This document shows, piece after piece, positions 1-11,361 of a stretch of DNA of 64,000 bases. The stretch comes from Clusia tigrina. Lineage: Eukaryota > Arthropoda > Insecta > Diptera > Clusiidae. The notes beneath the pieces are model-generated. The model was not told the origin of the DNA. It did not search any database and saw only the letters and a program-made list of their open reading frames with translations. The stretch covers positions 79,431,995 through 79,495,994 of the forward strand of contig OV050031.1 in the NCBI GenBank assembly GCA_920105625.2, written 5' to 3'. The stretch's first letter is position 1. Every line of letters begins with the position of its first letter. The translations under genes were made by a program, and so were the position numbers.

Positions 1-3000
1 TATCTGCCTCAGTAGGTGTCTCAGCGGGCGTCACAGCTCTGTCAGCATCTCTGTTGGCGTCTCAGTCACTGCCGCTGTCGATTGGGGGGTCTGCTGCCTC
101 CTCTATGCCCATATCTACCCATATCTGCCTCAGTCGGCATCGCAGCCTCTGTTAGCGTCTCTGTAGGCGTCTCAGTCACTGCCGCTATCGATTGGGGGGT
201 CTGCTGCCTTCTGCCTATAGCTACCCCTATCTGCCTCAGTCGGCGTCGCAGCCCCTGTCAGCGTCTCTGTAGGCGTGTCAGTCTCTGCCGCTGTCGATTG
301 GGGGTCTGCTGCCTTCTTGATGCCTATATCTACCCCTGTCTGCCTCAGTAAGCGTCTCAGCCGGCGTCGAAGCCTCTTTCAGCGCCTCTGTAGGCATCTC
401 TGTAGGCGTCTCTGTAGGCGTCTCAGTCTCTGCCGCTATCGATTTTGAGGTCTGCTGCCTTCTCCATGCCTATATCTACCCCTATCTGCCTCAGTCGGCG
501 TCTCAGTCGACGTCGCAGGTTCTGACAGCGTCACTGTAGGCGTCTCAGCCGTTGCCGCTGTCGATTGGGTGAGTCTTCTGCCTTCTCCTTGCCTATATCT
601 ACCCCTATCTGCCTCATTAGGCGCCTCAGTCGACGTCGCAGCCTCTGTCAGCGTCTCTGTAGGCGTCTCAGTCGCTTCCGCTCTCGATTGGGTGGGTCTG
701 CTGCCTTACCTATGCCTATATCTAGCCCTATCAGCTTGAGTCGGCGTCTCAGTCGGCGTCGCAGCCTCTGTCAGCGTCTCTGTAGGCCTCTCAGTCGCTG
801 TCACTGCCGATTGGGGTGGTCTGATGCCTTCTCTATGCCTATATCTACCCCTATCTGCCTCAGTCGGCGTCTCAGTCGGCGTCGAAGCCTCTTTCAGCGT
901 CTCTGTAGGCGTCTCAGTCTCTGCCGTTATCGATTGAGGAATCTGCTGCTTTCTCTATGCCTATATTTTCGCCTATCTGCCTCAGTCGGCGTCTCAGTCG
1001 ACGTCGCAGCCTCTGTCAGCATCACTGTTGGCGTCTCAGTCGCTGCCGCTGTCGATTGGGGGTCTGCTGCCTTCTCTATGCCTATATCTACCCCTATCTG
1101 CCTCAATCGGCGTCTCAGTCGGCGTCGCAGCCCCCGTCAGTATTTCTGTAGGCGTCTCAGCCGTTGCCGCTGTCTATTGGGTGAGTCTTCTGCGTTCTCT
1201 ATGCCTATATCTACCCCTATCTGCCTCAGTCGAGGTCTCAGTCGGCGTCGCAGTCTCTGTTAGAGCCTCTGTAGGCGTCTCAGTCGCTGCCGCTGTGGAT
1301 TGGGGGTCTGCTGCCTTCTCTATGCCTATATCTAACCCTATCTGCCTCAGTCGGCGTCGAAGCCTCTTTCAGCGCCTCTGTAGGCGTCTCAGTCTCTGCC
1401 GTTATCGATTGGGGAATCTGCTGCTTTCTCTATGCCTATATTTTCCCCTATCTGCCTCAGTCGGCGTCTCAGTCGACGTCGCAGCCTCTGTCAGCGTCTC
1501 TGTAGGCGTGTCAGTCTCTGCCGCTGTTGATTGGGGGGTCTGCTGCCTTCTCTATTCCTATGTATACCCCTATCTGCCTCAGTCGGCGTGTCAGTCGGCG
1601 TCGCAGCCTCTGTCAGCGTCTCTGTATGCGCCTCAGTCGCTGCCGCTCTCGATTGGGAGGGTCTGCTGCTTTCTCTATGCCTATGTCTACCCTGATCTGC
1701 CTCAGTCGGCGTCGCAGCCCCTGTCAGTATTTCTGTAGGCGTCTCAGCCGTTGCTGCTGTCTATTGGGTGAGTCTTCTGCGTTCTCTATGCCTATATCTA
1801 CCCCTATCTGCCTCAGTCGGCATCTCAGTCGGCGTCGCAGCCTCTGTTAGCGCCTCTGTAGGCGTCTCAGTCGCTGCCGTTGTGGATTGGGGGTCTGCTG
1901 CCTTCTCTATGCCTATATCTAACCCTATCTGCCTCAGTCGGCGTCTCAGTCGGCGTCGAAGCCTCTTTCAGCGCCTCTGTAGGCATCTCTGTAGGCGTCT
2001 CTGTAGGCGTCTCAGTCTCTGCCGCTATCGATTGGGGGGGTCTGCTGCCTTCTCCATGCCTATATCTACCCCTATCTGCCTCAGTCGGCGTCTCAGTCGG
2101 CGTCGCAGCCTCTGTCAGCGTCACTGTAGCCGTCTCAGCCGTTGCCGCTTTCTATTGGGTGAGTCTTCTGCCTTCTCTATGCCTATATCTACCCCTATCT
2201 GAATCAGTCGGCGTCTCAGTCGGCGTCGCAGCCTCTGTTAGCGTATCTGTAGGCGTCTCAGTCGCTTCCGCTGTCGATTGGGGGTCTGCTGCCTTCTCTA
2301 TGCCTATATCTAACCCTATCTGCCTCAGTCGGCGTCTCAGTTGGCGTCGAAGCCTTTTTCAACGCCTCTGTAGGAATCTCTGTAGGCGTCTCTGTAGGCG
2401 TCTCAGTCTCTGCCGCTAACGATTGGGGGTCTGCTGCCTTCTCCATGCCTCTATCTACCCCAATCTGCCTCAGTCGGCGTCTCAGTCGGCGTCGCAGCCT
2501 CTGTCAGCGTCACTGTAGGCGTCTTAACCGTTGCCGCTATCGATTGGGGTGGTCTGATGCCTTCTCTATGCCTATATCTACCCCTATCTGCCTAAGTCGG
2601 CGTCTCAGTCGGCGTCGCAGCCTCTGTCAGCGTCTCTGTAGGCGTCCCAGTCGCTGCCGCTGTTGATTGGGGGGGTCTGCTGCCTTCTCTATGCCTATAT
2701 CTACCCCTATCTGCCTCAGTAGGCGTCTCAGCCGGCGTCGCAGCCTCTGCCAGCGTCTCTGTAGGCGTCTCAGTCGCTGCCACTCTCGATTGGGGGTCTG
2801 CTGCCTTCTCTATGCCTATATCTACCCCTATATGCCTCAGTCGGCGTCTCAGTCGGCGTCGCAGCCTCCGTCAGCGTCTCTGTAGGCGTGTCAGTCTCTG
2901 CCGCTGTTGATTGGGGGTCTGCTGCCTTCTCGATGCCTATATCTACCCCTGTCTGCCTCAGTAAGCGTCTCAGCCGGCGTCGCAGCCTCTGACAGCGTCT

Positions 3001-3042
3001 CTGTAGGCGTCTCAGTCGCTGCCGCTTTCGATTGGTTGGGGA

Positions 3043-3055
3043 GGGGGGGGGGGGG
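3043..3055 (+). repeat. G homopolymer, 13 bases
   Basis: Expanded monomer G run after GATTGGTTGGGGA. It is followed by a truncated monomer (CTGGTGCCTTCGC, then TATCAGCTTCTCTG). Conserved at 31763-31775 with the same length. Confidence 0.93.
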
Positions 3056-3284
3056 CTGGTGCCTTCGCTATGCCTGTATCTACCCCTATCAGCTTCTCTG
3101 TAGGCGTGTCAGTCTCTGCCGCGTCTCTGTAGGCGTGTCAGTCTCTGCCGCTGTTGATTGGGGGGTCTGCTCCCTTCTCGATGCCTATAACTACCCCTGT
3201 TTGCCTCAGTAAGCGTCTCAGCCGGCGTCGCAGCCTCTGACAGCGTCTCTGTAGGCGTCTCAGTCGCTGTCGCTTTCGATTGGT

Positions 3285-3300
3285 GGGGGGGGGGGGGGGG
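3285..3300 (+). repeat. G homopolymer, 16 bases
   Basis: Expanded G run after GATTGGT. Its duplicate at 31883-31897 has 15 G. Confidence 0.93.
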
Positions 3301-4744
3301 TGTGGTGCCTTCGCTATGCCTATGTCTACCCCTATCTGCCTCAGTCGGCGTCTCAGTCGGCGTCGAAGCCTCTTTAAGCGTATCTGTGGGCGTCTCAGTC
3401 TCTGCCGTTATCGATTGGGGAATCTGCTGCTTTCTCTATGCCTATATTTTCCCCTATCTGCCTCAATCGGCGTCTCAGTCGGCGTCGCAGCTTCCGTCAG
3501 CGTCTCTGTAGGCGTGTCCGTCTCTGCCGCTGTTGATTGGGGGGGTCTGCTGCCTTCTCTATTCCTATGTATACCCCTATCTGCCTCAGTCGGCGTGTCA
3601 GTCGGCGTCGCAGCCTCTGTCAGCGTCTCTGTATGCGCCTCAGTCGCTGCCGCTCTCGATTGGGAGGGTCTGCTGCTTTCTCTATGCCTATGTCTACCCC
3701 GATCTGCCTCAGTCGGCGTCGCAGCCCCTGTCAGTATTTCTGTAGGCGTCTCAGCCGTTGCCGCTGTCTATTGGGTGAGTCTTCTGCGTTCTCTATGCCT
3801 ATATCTACCCCTATCTGCCTCAGTCGGCATCTCAGTCGGCGTCTCAGCCTCTGTTAGCGCCTCTGTAGGCGTCTCAGTCGCTGCCGTTGTGGATTGGGGG
3901 TCTGCTGCCTTCTCTATGCCTATATCTAACCCTATCTGCCTCAGTCGGCGTCTCAGTCCGCGTCGAAGCCTCTTTCAGCGCCTCTGTAGGCATCTCTGTA
4001 GGCGTCTCTGTAGGCGTCTCAGTCTCTGCCGCTATCGATTGGGGGGTCTGCTGCCTTCTGCCTATAGCTACCCCTATCTGCCTCAGTCGACGTCTCAGTC
4101 GGCGTCACAGCCTCTGTGAGCGTCTCTGTAGGTGTCTCAGTCGCTGCCACTGTCGATTGGGGGGTCAACTGCCTTCTCTTTGCCTATATCTACCCCTATC
4201 TGCCTCGGTCGGCGTCTCAGTAGGCGCCGCAGCCTCTGCAAGCGTCTCTGTAGGCGTCTCGGTTGCTCCCGCTGTCCACTGGTGGGTCGTCTGCTGCCTT
4301 CTCTATGCCTATATCTACACCTATCTACCTCAGTCGGCGTCGCAGCCTCTGTCAGCGTCTCTGTAGGCGTCTCAGTCGCTGCCGCTGCCAATGGGGGGTG
4401 TTCTGCATTCTCTATGCCTATATCTACCCCTATCTGCCTCAGTCGGTGCCTCAGTCGGCGTCGCAGCCTCTGTCAGCGTCTCTGTCTGCGTCTCAGTCGC
4501 TGCCGCTCTCGATTGGGAGGGTCTGCTGCTTTCTCTATGCCTATGTCTACCCCGATCTGCCTCAGTCGGCGTCGCAGCCCCTGTCAGCATATCTGTAGGC
4601 GTCTCAGCCGTTGCCGCTGTCTATTGGGTGAGTCTTCTGCCTTCTCTATGCCTATATCTACCCCTATCTGCCTCAGTCGGCGTATCAGTCGGCGTCGCAG
4701 CCCCTGTCAGCGTCTCTGTAGGCCTCTCAGTCACTGTCACTGCC

Positions 4745-4781
4745 GATTGGGGTGGTCTGATGCCTTCTCTATGCCGCTATC
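4745..4781 (+). repeat. 37-bp mini-monomer (first of 21 copies)
   Basis: The unit runs from GATTGGGGTGG through CTCTATGCCGCTATC to the next GATTGGGG, 37 bp instead of 122. ATGCC of the pyrimidine part is joined directly to GCCGCTATCG at the monomer end, so about 85 bp including the whole 12-mer ladder is missing; the two sides share GCC. Further copies start at 33342, 34580, 41961, 44026, 46650, 48113, 51359, 51514, 52303, 54675, 55277, 55676, 56691, 57291, 58306, 58865, 59264, 60279, 61438 and 63224. Full-length parents with the same GGGGTGGTCTGATGCC start occur, for example, near 813 and 2547. Confidence 0.9.
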
Positions 4782-6780
4782 GATTGGGGGGTCTGCTGCC
4801 TTCTGCCTATAGCTACCCCTATCTGCCTCAGTCGGCGTCTCAGTCGGCGTCGCAGCCCCTGTCAGGGTCAGGGGTCTGCTGCCTTCTTTATGCCTATATC
4901 TAACCCTATTTGCGTCAGTCGGCGTCTCAGTCGGCGTCGAAGCCTCTTTCAGCGCCTCTGTAGGCATCTCTGTAGGCGTCTCTGTAGGCGTCTCAGTCTC
5001 TGCCGCTATCGATTGGGGGGTCTGCTGCCTTCTCCATGCCTATATCTACCCCTATCTGCCTCAGTCGGCGTCTCAGTCGGCGTCGCAGCCTCTGTCAGCG
5101 TCTCTGTAGGCGTCCCAGTCGCTGCCGCTGTTGATTGGGGGGTCTGCTGGCTTCTCTATGCCTATATCTACCCCTATCTGCCTCAGTAGGCGTCTCAGCC
5201 GGCGTCGCAGCCTCTGCCAGCGTCTCTGTAGGCGTCTCAGTCTCTGCCGCTGTCGATTGGGGGGTCTGCTGCCTTCTCTATTCTTATATCTACCCCTATC
5301 TGCCTCAGTCGGCGTCTCAGTCGGCGTCGCAGACTCTGTCAGCGTCTCTGTAGGCGTCCCAGTCGCTGCCGCTGTTGATTGGGGGGTCTGCTGCCTTCTC
5401 TATGCCTATATCTATCCCTATCTGCCTCAGTAGGTGTCTCAGCGGGCGTCGCAGCCTCTGTCAGCATCTCTGTAGGCGTCGCAGTCGCTGCCGCTGTCGA
5501 TTGGGGGGTCTGCTGCCTCCTCTATGCCTATATCTACCCCTATCTGCCTCAGTCGGCATCGCAGCCTCTGTTAGCGTCTCTGTAGGCGTCTCAGTCACTG
5601 CCGCTATCGATTGGGGGGTCTGCTGCCTTCTGCCTATAGTTACCCTATCTGCCTCAGTCGACGTCTCAGTCGGCGTCACAGCGTCTGTGAGCTTCTCTGT
5701 AGGTATCTCAGTCGCTGCCACTGTCGATTGGGGGGTCAACTGCCTTCTCTTTGCCTATATCTACCCCTACCTGCCTCGGTCGGCGTCTCAGTAGGCGCCG
5801 CAGCCTCTGCAAGCGTCTCTGTTGGCGTCTCAGTTGCTCCCGCTGTCCACTGGTGGGTCTGCTGCCTTCTCTATGCCTATATCTACACCTATCTACCTCA
5901 GTCGGCGTCGCAGCCTCTGTCAGCGTCTCTGTAGGCGTCTCAGTCGCTGCCGCTGCCAATGGGGGGGGTTCTGCATTCTCTATGCCTATGTCTACCCCGA
6001 TCTGCCTCAGTCGGCGTCGCAGCCCCTGTCAGCATATCTGTAGGCGTCTCAGCCGTTGCCGCTGTCTATTGGGTGAGTCTTCTGCCTTCTCTATGCCTAT
6101 ATCTACCCCTATCTGCCTCAGTCGGCGTATCAGTCGGCGTCGCAGCCCCTGTCAGCGTCTCTGTAGGCCTCTCAGTCGCTGTTGCTGCCGATTGGGGTGG
6201 TCTGATGCCTTCTTCAGCGTCACTGTAGGCGACTGAGCCGTTGCAGCAGTCGATTGTGTGAGTATTCTGCCTTCTCTATGCCTATATCTACCCCTATCTG
6301 CCTCAGTAGGCGTCTCAGTCGGCGTCGCAGCCTCTGTTAGCGTCTCTGTAGGCGTCTCAGTCGGCGTCGTAGCCTCTGTCAGTGTCTCTGTAAGCGTCTC
6401 AGTAGCTGCCGCTCTCGATTGGGTGGGTCTGCTGCCTTCTCTATGCCTATATCTACTCCTATCTACCTCAGTCGGCGTCGCAGCCTCTGTCAGCGTCTCT
6501 GTAGGCGTCCCAGTCGCTGCCGCTGTTGATTGGGGGGTCTGATGCCTTCTCTATGCCTATAACTAACCCTATCTGCCTCAGTCGGCGTCTCAGTCTGCGT
6601 CGAAGCCTCTTTCAGCGTCTCTGTAGGCGTCTCAGTTTCTGCCGCTGTCGATTGGGGGTCTGCTGTCTTCTCTATGCCTATATCTACCTTTATCTGCCTC
6701 AGTCGGCGTCTCAGTCGGCGTCGCTGCCTCTGTCAGCGTCTCTGTAGGCGTCTCAGCAGCTGTCGCTGTCGATTGGGGGG

Positions 6781-6901
6781 TCTGCTGCATTCTCTATTCC
6801 TATATCTACCCCTATCTGCCTCAGTCGGCGTCTCAGTCGGCGTCGCAGCCTCTGTCAGCGTCTCTGTAGGCGTCTCAGTCGCTGTCGCTGTCGATTGGGG
6901 G
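6781..6901 (+). repeat. Reference monomer (121 bp), close to consensus
   Basis: This copy is within a few substitutions of what I judge to be the consensus. Positions 1-44 of the unit run from TCTGCTGC to the CAG of CTGCCTCAG and are strongly pyrimidine-rich. Positions 45 to about 113 are a ladder of degenerate 12-mers (CAGTCGGCGTCT, CTGTAGGCGTCT and relatives) ending in GTCGCTGTCG; most copies read GTCGCTGCCG here. The end is ATTGGGGG, with five G in this copy. On the minus strand the ladder translates in one frame as Thr-Glu-Thr-Pro-like peptides. On the plus strand two frames are stop-free and the third meets TAG in CTGTAGGCG. The base count of the consensus, done by hand, is about 12 A, 41 C, 32 G and 36 T. 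Confidence 0.9.
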
Positions 6902-7846
6902 TCTGCTGCCTTCTCTATGCCTATATCTACCCCTATCTGCCTCAGTAGGCGTCTAACCCGGCGTCGCAGCCTTTGCCAGTGTCTCTGTAGGCGTCTCAGT
7001 CTCTGCCGCTGTCGATTTGGGGGTCTGCTGCCTCCTCTATACCTATATCTACCCCTATCTGCCTCAGTCGGCGTCTCAGTCGGCGTCGCAGCCTCTTTCA
7101 GCGTCTCTGTAGGCGTCTCAGTAGCTGCCGGTCTCGATTGGGTGGGTCTGCTGCCTTACCTATGCCTATATCTACCCATATCGGCTTGAGACGGCGTCTC
7201 AGTCGGCGTCGCAGCCTCTGTCAGCATCTCTGTGGGCGTCTCAGTCGCTGTCGCTATCGATTGGGGGGTCTGATGCCCTCTCTATGCTTATATCTACCCC
7301 TATCTGCCTAAGTCGGCGTCTCAGTCGGCGTCGCAGCCTCTGTCAGCGTCTCTGTAGGCGTCTCTCTAGGCAACTCAGTCTCTGCCGCTATCGATTTTGG
7401 GGTCTGCTGCCTTCTGTATGCTTATATCTACCCCAATCTGTCTCAGTCGGCGTCGCAGCCTCTGTCAGCGTCTCTGTAGGCGTCTCAGTCGCTGCCGCTG
7501 TGGATTGGGAGGTCTGCTGCCTTATCTATGCCTATATTTACCTCTATCTGCCTCAGTCGGCGAATCAGTTGGCATCGCAGCCTCTGTCAGCGTCTCTGTA
7601 GGCGTCTCAGTCACTGCCGCTGTCGATTGGGGGGTCTGCTGCCTTCTCTATGCCTATATCTACCCCTATCTGCATCAGTCGGCATCTCAGTCGGTGTCGC
7701 ATCCTCTGTAAGCGTCTCTGTAGGCGTCCCAGTCGCTGCCGCTGTCGATTGAGGGGGTCTGCTGCCTTCTCTATGCCTATATCTACCCCTATCTGCCTCA
7801 GCCGGCGTCGCAGACTTTGTCAGCATCTCTGTAGGCGTGTCAGTCG

Positions 7847-7851
7847 CTGCC
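7847..7851 (+). repeat. CTGCC junction of the G-run-less monomer type
   Basis: Here GTCGCTGCC passes directly into TTCTCTATGCC. In ordinary monomers two CTGCC copies flank the GCTGTCGATTGGGGGTCTG segment. Loss of one CTGCC and the 19 bp between them (24 bp in all) explains the joint exactly and removes the G run. The same joint is seen near 9768, 14303, 44794, 45869, 48866, 49320, 50481, 53749 and 62194, and as CTACC near 29174. Confidence 0.85.
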
Positions 7852-10800
7852 TTCTCTATGCCTATATGTACCCCTATCTGCCTCAGTCGGCGTCTCAGTC
7901 GGCGTCGCAGCCTCTATCAGCGTCTCTGTAGTCGTCTCCGTCGCAGCCGCTCTCGACTGGGTGTGTTTGCTGCCTTACCTATGCCTATATCTACCCCTAT
8001 CGGCTTAAGTCGGCGTCTCAGTCGGCGTCGCAGCCTCTGCCAGCGTCTCTGTAGGCCTCTCAGTCGCTGTCGCTGTCGATTGCGGGGTCTGATGCCTTCT
8101 CTATGCCTATATCTACCCCTATCTGCCTAAGTCGGCGTCTCAGTCGGCGTCGCAGCCTCTTTCAGCGTCTCTGTAGGCGTCTCAGTCGCTGCCGCTGTCG
8201 ATTGGGGGGGGTTTGCTGCATTCTCTATGCCAATATCTACTCCTCTCTGCCACAGTCGGGGTCTCAGCCGGCGTCGCAGCCTCTGTTAGCGTCTCTGTTG
8301 GCGTCTCAGTCGCTTCCGCTGTCGATTGAAGGGTCTGCTGCCTTCTCTATTCCTATTCCTACCCCTATCTGCCTCAGTCGGCGTCTCAGTCGGCGTCGCA
8401 GCCTCTGTCAGCGTCTCTGTAAGCGTCTCAGTAGCTGCCGCTCTCGATTGGGTGGGTCTGCTGCCTTACCTATGCCTATATCTACCCCTATCGGCTTGAG
8501 TCGGCGTCTCAGTCGGCGTCGCAGCCTCTGTCAGCGTCTCTGTAGGCGTCCCAGTCGCTGCCGCTGTTGATTGGGGGGTCTGATGCCTTCTCTATGCCTA
8601 TATCTAACCCTATCTGCCTCAGTCGGCGTCTCAGTCGGCGTCGAAGCCTCTTTCAGCGTCTCTGTAGGCGTCTCAGTCTCTGCCGCTGTCGATTGGGGGT
8701 CTGCTGTCTTCTCTATGCCTATATCTACCCCTATCTGCCTCAGTCGGCGTCTCAGTCGGCGTCGCAGCCTCTGTCAGTGTCTCTGTAGGCGTCTCAGTCG
8801 CTGTCGCTGTCGATTGGGGGGTCTGCTGCCTTCTCTATGCCTATATCTACCCCTATCTGCCTCAGTACGCATCTAAGCCGGCGTCGCAGCCTTTGCCAGC
8901 GTCTCTGTAGGCGTCTCAGTCTCTGCCGCTGTCGACTTGGGGGTCTGCTGCATTCTCTATTCCTATATCTACCCCTATCTGCCTCAGTCGGCGTCTCAGT
9001 CGGCGTCGCAGCCTCTGTCTGCGTCTCTGTAGGCTTCTCAGTCGCTGCCGCTGTCAATTGGGGGGCTGCTGCCTCCTCTATACCTATATCTACCCCTATC
9101 TGCTTCAGTCGGCGTCTCAGTCGGCGTCGCAGCCTCTTTCAGCGTCTCTGTAGGCGTCTCAGTAGCTGCCGGTCTCGATTGGGAGGGTCTGCTGCCTTAC
9201 CTATGCCAATATCTACCCATATCGGCTTGAGACGGCGTCTCAGTCGGCGTCGCAGCCTCTGTCAGCATCTCTGTAGGCGTCTCAGTCGCTGTCGCTGTCG
9301 ATTGGGGGGGTCTGATGCCCTCTCTATGCCTATATCTACCCGTATCTGCCTAAGTCGGCATCTCAGTCGGCGTCGCAGCCTCTGTCAGCGTCTCTGTAGG
9401 CGTCTCTCTAGGCAACTCAGTCTCTGCCGCTATCGATTTTGGGGTCTGGTGCCTTCTGTATGCTTATATCTACCCCAATCTGTTTCAGTCGGCGTCGCAG
9501 CCTCTGTCAGCGTCTCTGTAGGCGTCTCAGTAGCTGCCGGTCTCGATTGGGTGGGTCTGCTGCCTTACCTATGCCTATATCTACCCATATCGGCTTGAGA
9601 CGGCGTCTCATTCGGCGTCGCAGCCTCTGTCAGCGTCTCTGTAGGCGTCTCAGTCGCTGCCGCTGTCGATTGAGGGGGTCTGCTGCCTTCTCTATGCCTA
9701 TATCTACCCCTATCTGCCTCAGCCGGCGTCGCAGACTTTGTCAGCGTCTCTGTTGGCGTGTCAGTCGCTGCCTTCTCTATGCCTATATGTACCCCTATCT
9801 GCCTCAGTCGGCGTCTCAGTCGACGTCTCAGTCGGCGTCGCAGCCTTTATCAGCGTCTCTGTAGTCGTCTCCGTCGCAGCCGCTCTCGACTGGGTGTGTT
9901 TGCTGCCTTACCTATGCCTATATCTACCCCTATCGGCTTAAGTCGGCGTCTCAGTCGGCGTCGCAGCCTCTGTCAGCGTCTCTGTATACCTCTCAGTCGC
10001 AGTCGCTGTCGATTGCGGGGTCTGATGCCTTCTCTATGCCTATGTCTACCCCTATCTGCCTAAGTCGGCGTCTCAGTCGGCGTCGTAGCCTCTGTCAGTG
10101 TCTCTGTAGGCGTCTTAGTCGCTGCCGCTGTCGATTGGGGGGTTTGCTGCCTTCTCTATGCCAATATCTACTCCTCTCTGCCACAGTCGGGGTCTCAGTC
10201 GGCGTCGCAGCCTCTGTTAGCGTCTCTGTAGGCGTCTCAGTCGCTTCCGCTGTCGATTGAAGGGTCTGCTGCCTTCTCTATTCCTATACCTACCCCTATC
10301 TGCCTCAGTCGGCGTCTCAGTCGGCGTCACAGCCTCTGTCAGCGTCTCTGTAAGCGTCTCAGTAGCTGCCGCTCTCGATTGGGTGGGTCTGCTGCCTTAC
10401 CTATGCCTATATCTACCCCTATCGGCTTGAGTCGGCGTCTCAGTCGGCGTCGCAGCCTCTGTCAGCGTCTCTGTGGGCGTCCCAGTCGCTGCAGCTATTG
10501 ATTGGGGGGTCTGCTGCCTTCTCTATGCCTATATCTACCCCTTTCTACCTCAGTAGGCGTCTCAGCGGGCGTCGCAGCCTCTGCCAGCGTCTCTGTAGGC
10601 GTCTCGGTCTCTGCCGCTGTCGATTGGGGGTCTGATGCCTTCTCTATTCCAATATCTACCCCTATCTGCCTCAGTCGGCGTCTCAGTCGGCGTCGCAGCC
10701 TCTGTCAGCGTCCTGTAGGCGTCCCAGTTGCTGCCGCTGTTGATCGGGGGGTCTGATGCTTTCTCTACGCCTATATTGAACCCTATCTGCCTCAGTCGGC

Positions 10801-11361
10801 GTCTCAGTCGGCGTCGAAGCCTCTTTCAGCGTCTCTGTAGGCGTCTCAGTCTCTGCCGCTGTCGATTGGGGGTCTGCTGTCTTCTCTATGCCTATATCTA
10901 CCCCTATCTGCCTCAGTCGGCGTCTCAGTCGGCGTCGCAGCCTCTGTCAGTGTCTCTCTAGGCGTCTCAGTCGCTGTCGCTGTCGATTGGGGGGTCTGCT
11001 GCCTTCTCTATGCCTATATCTACCCCTATCTGCCTCAGTACGCGTCTAAGCCGGCGTCGCAGCCTTTGCCAGCGTCTCTGTAGGCGTCTCAGTCTCTGCC
11101 GCTGTCGATTTGGGGGTCTGCTGCATTCTCTATTCCTTTATCTACCCCTATCTGCCTCAGTCGGCGTCTCAGTCGGCGTCGCAGCCTCTGTCTGCGTCTC
11201 TGTAGGCTTCTCAGTCGCTGCAGCTGTCAATTGGGGGGCTGCTGCCTCGTCTATACCTATATCTACCCCTATCTCCTTCAGTCGACGTCTCAGTCGGCGT
11301 CGCAGCCTCTTTCAGCGTCTCTGTAGGCGTCTCAGTAGCTGCCGGTCTCGATTGGGTGGGT

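Larger units (their letters stand above)
1..6213 (+). repeat. Higher-order block A1 (left edge outside window)
   Basis: This run of monomers matches 28390-34603 almost base for base over long stretches. The offset starts at 28389 and ends at 28388, shifting in between to 28597, 28720, 28597 and 28510 through gain or loss of whole or partial monomers. Typical subtypes are a long monomer with extra TCTGTAGGCATC/GTCTCTGTAGGC elements, a GGGTGAGTCTTCTGC monomer, a TATTTTCCCC monomer, and a trio containing GTCAACTGCC, TCCACTGGTGGGTC and CCAATGGGG. Two long G runs lie at 3043-3055 and 3285-3300. Homology to A2 stops at 6213, where a deletion-type joint follows (GATGCCTTCTTCAGCGTCAC). No gene is present. 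Confidence 0.88.
6214..9303 (+). repeat. Satellite monomers, region left of the 4.5-kb tandem pair
   Basis: This stretch holds mostly near-consensus monomers plus a zone-specific subtype in which TTACCTATGCC is followed by TATCGGCTTGAG (near 7151 and 8463) or TATCGGCTTAAG (near 7971). A monomer lacking the G run lies at about 7847. The last 250 bp, 9051-9303, closely resemble 18245-18500, which lies just beyond the second copy of the 4.5-kb duplication. That is expected if the duplication arose by unequal exchange. No gene is present. Confidence 0.85.
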
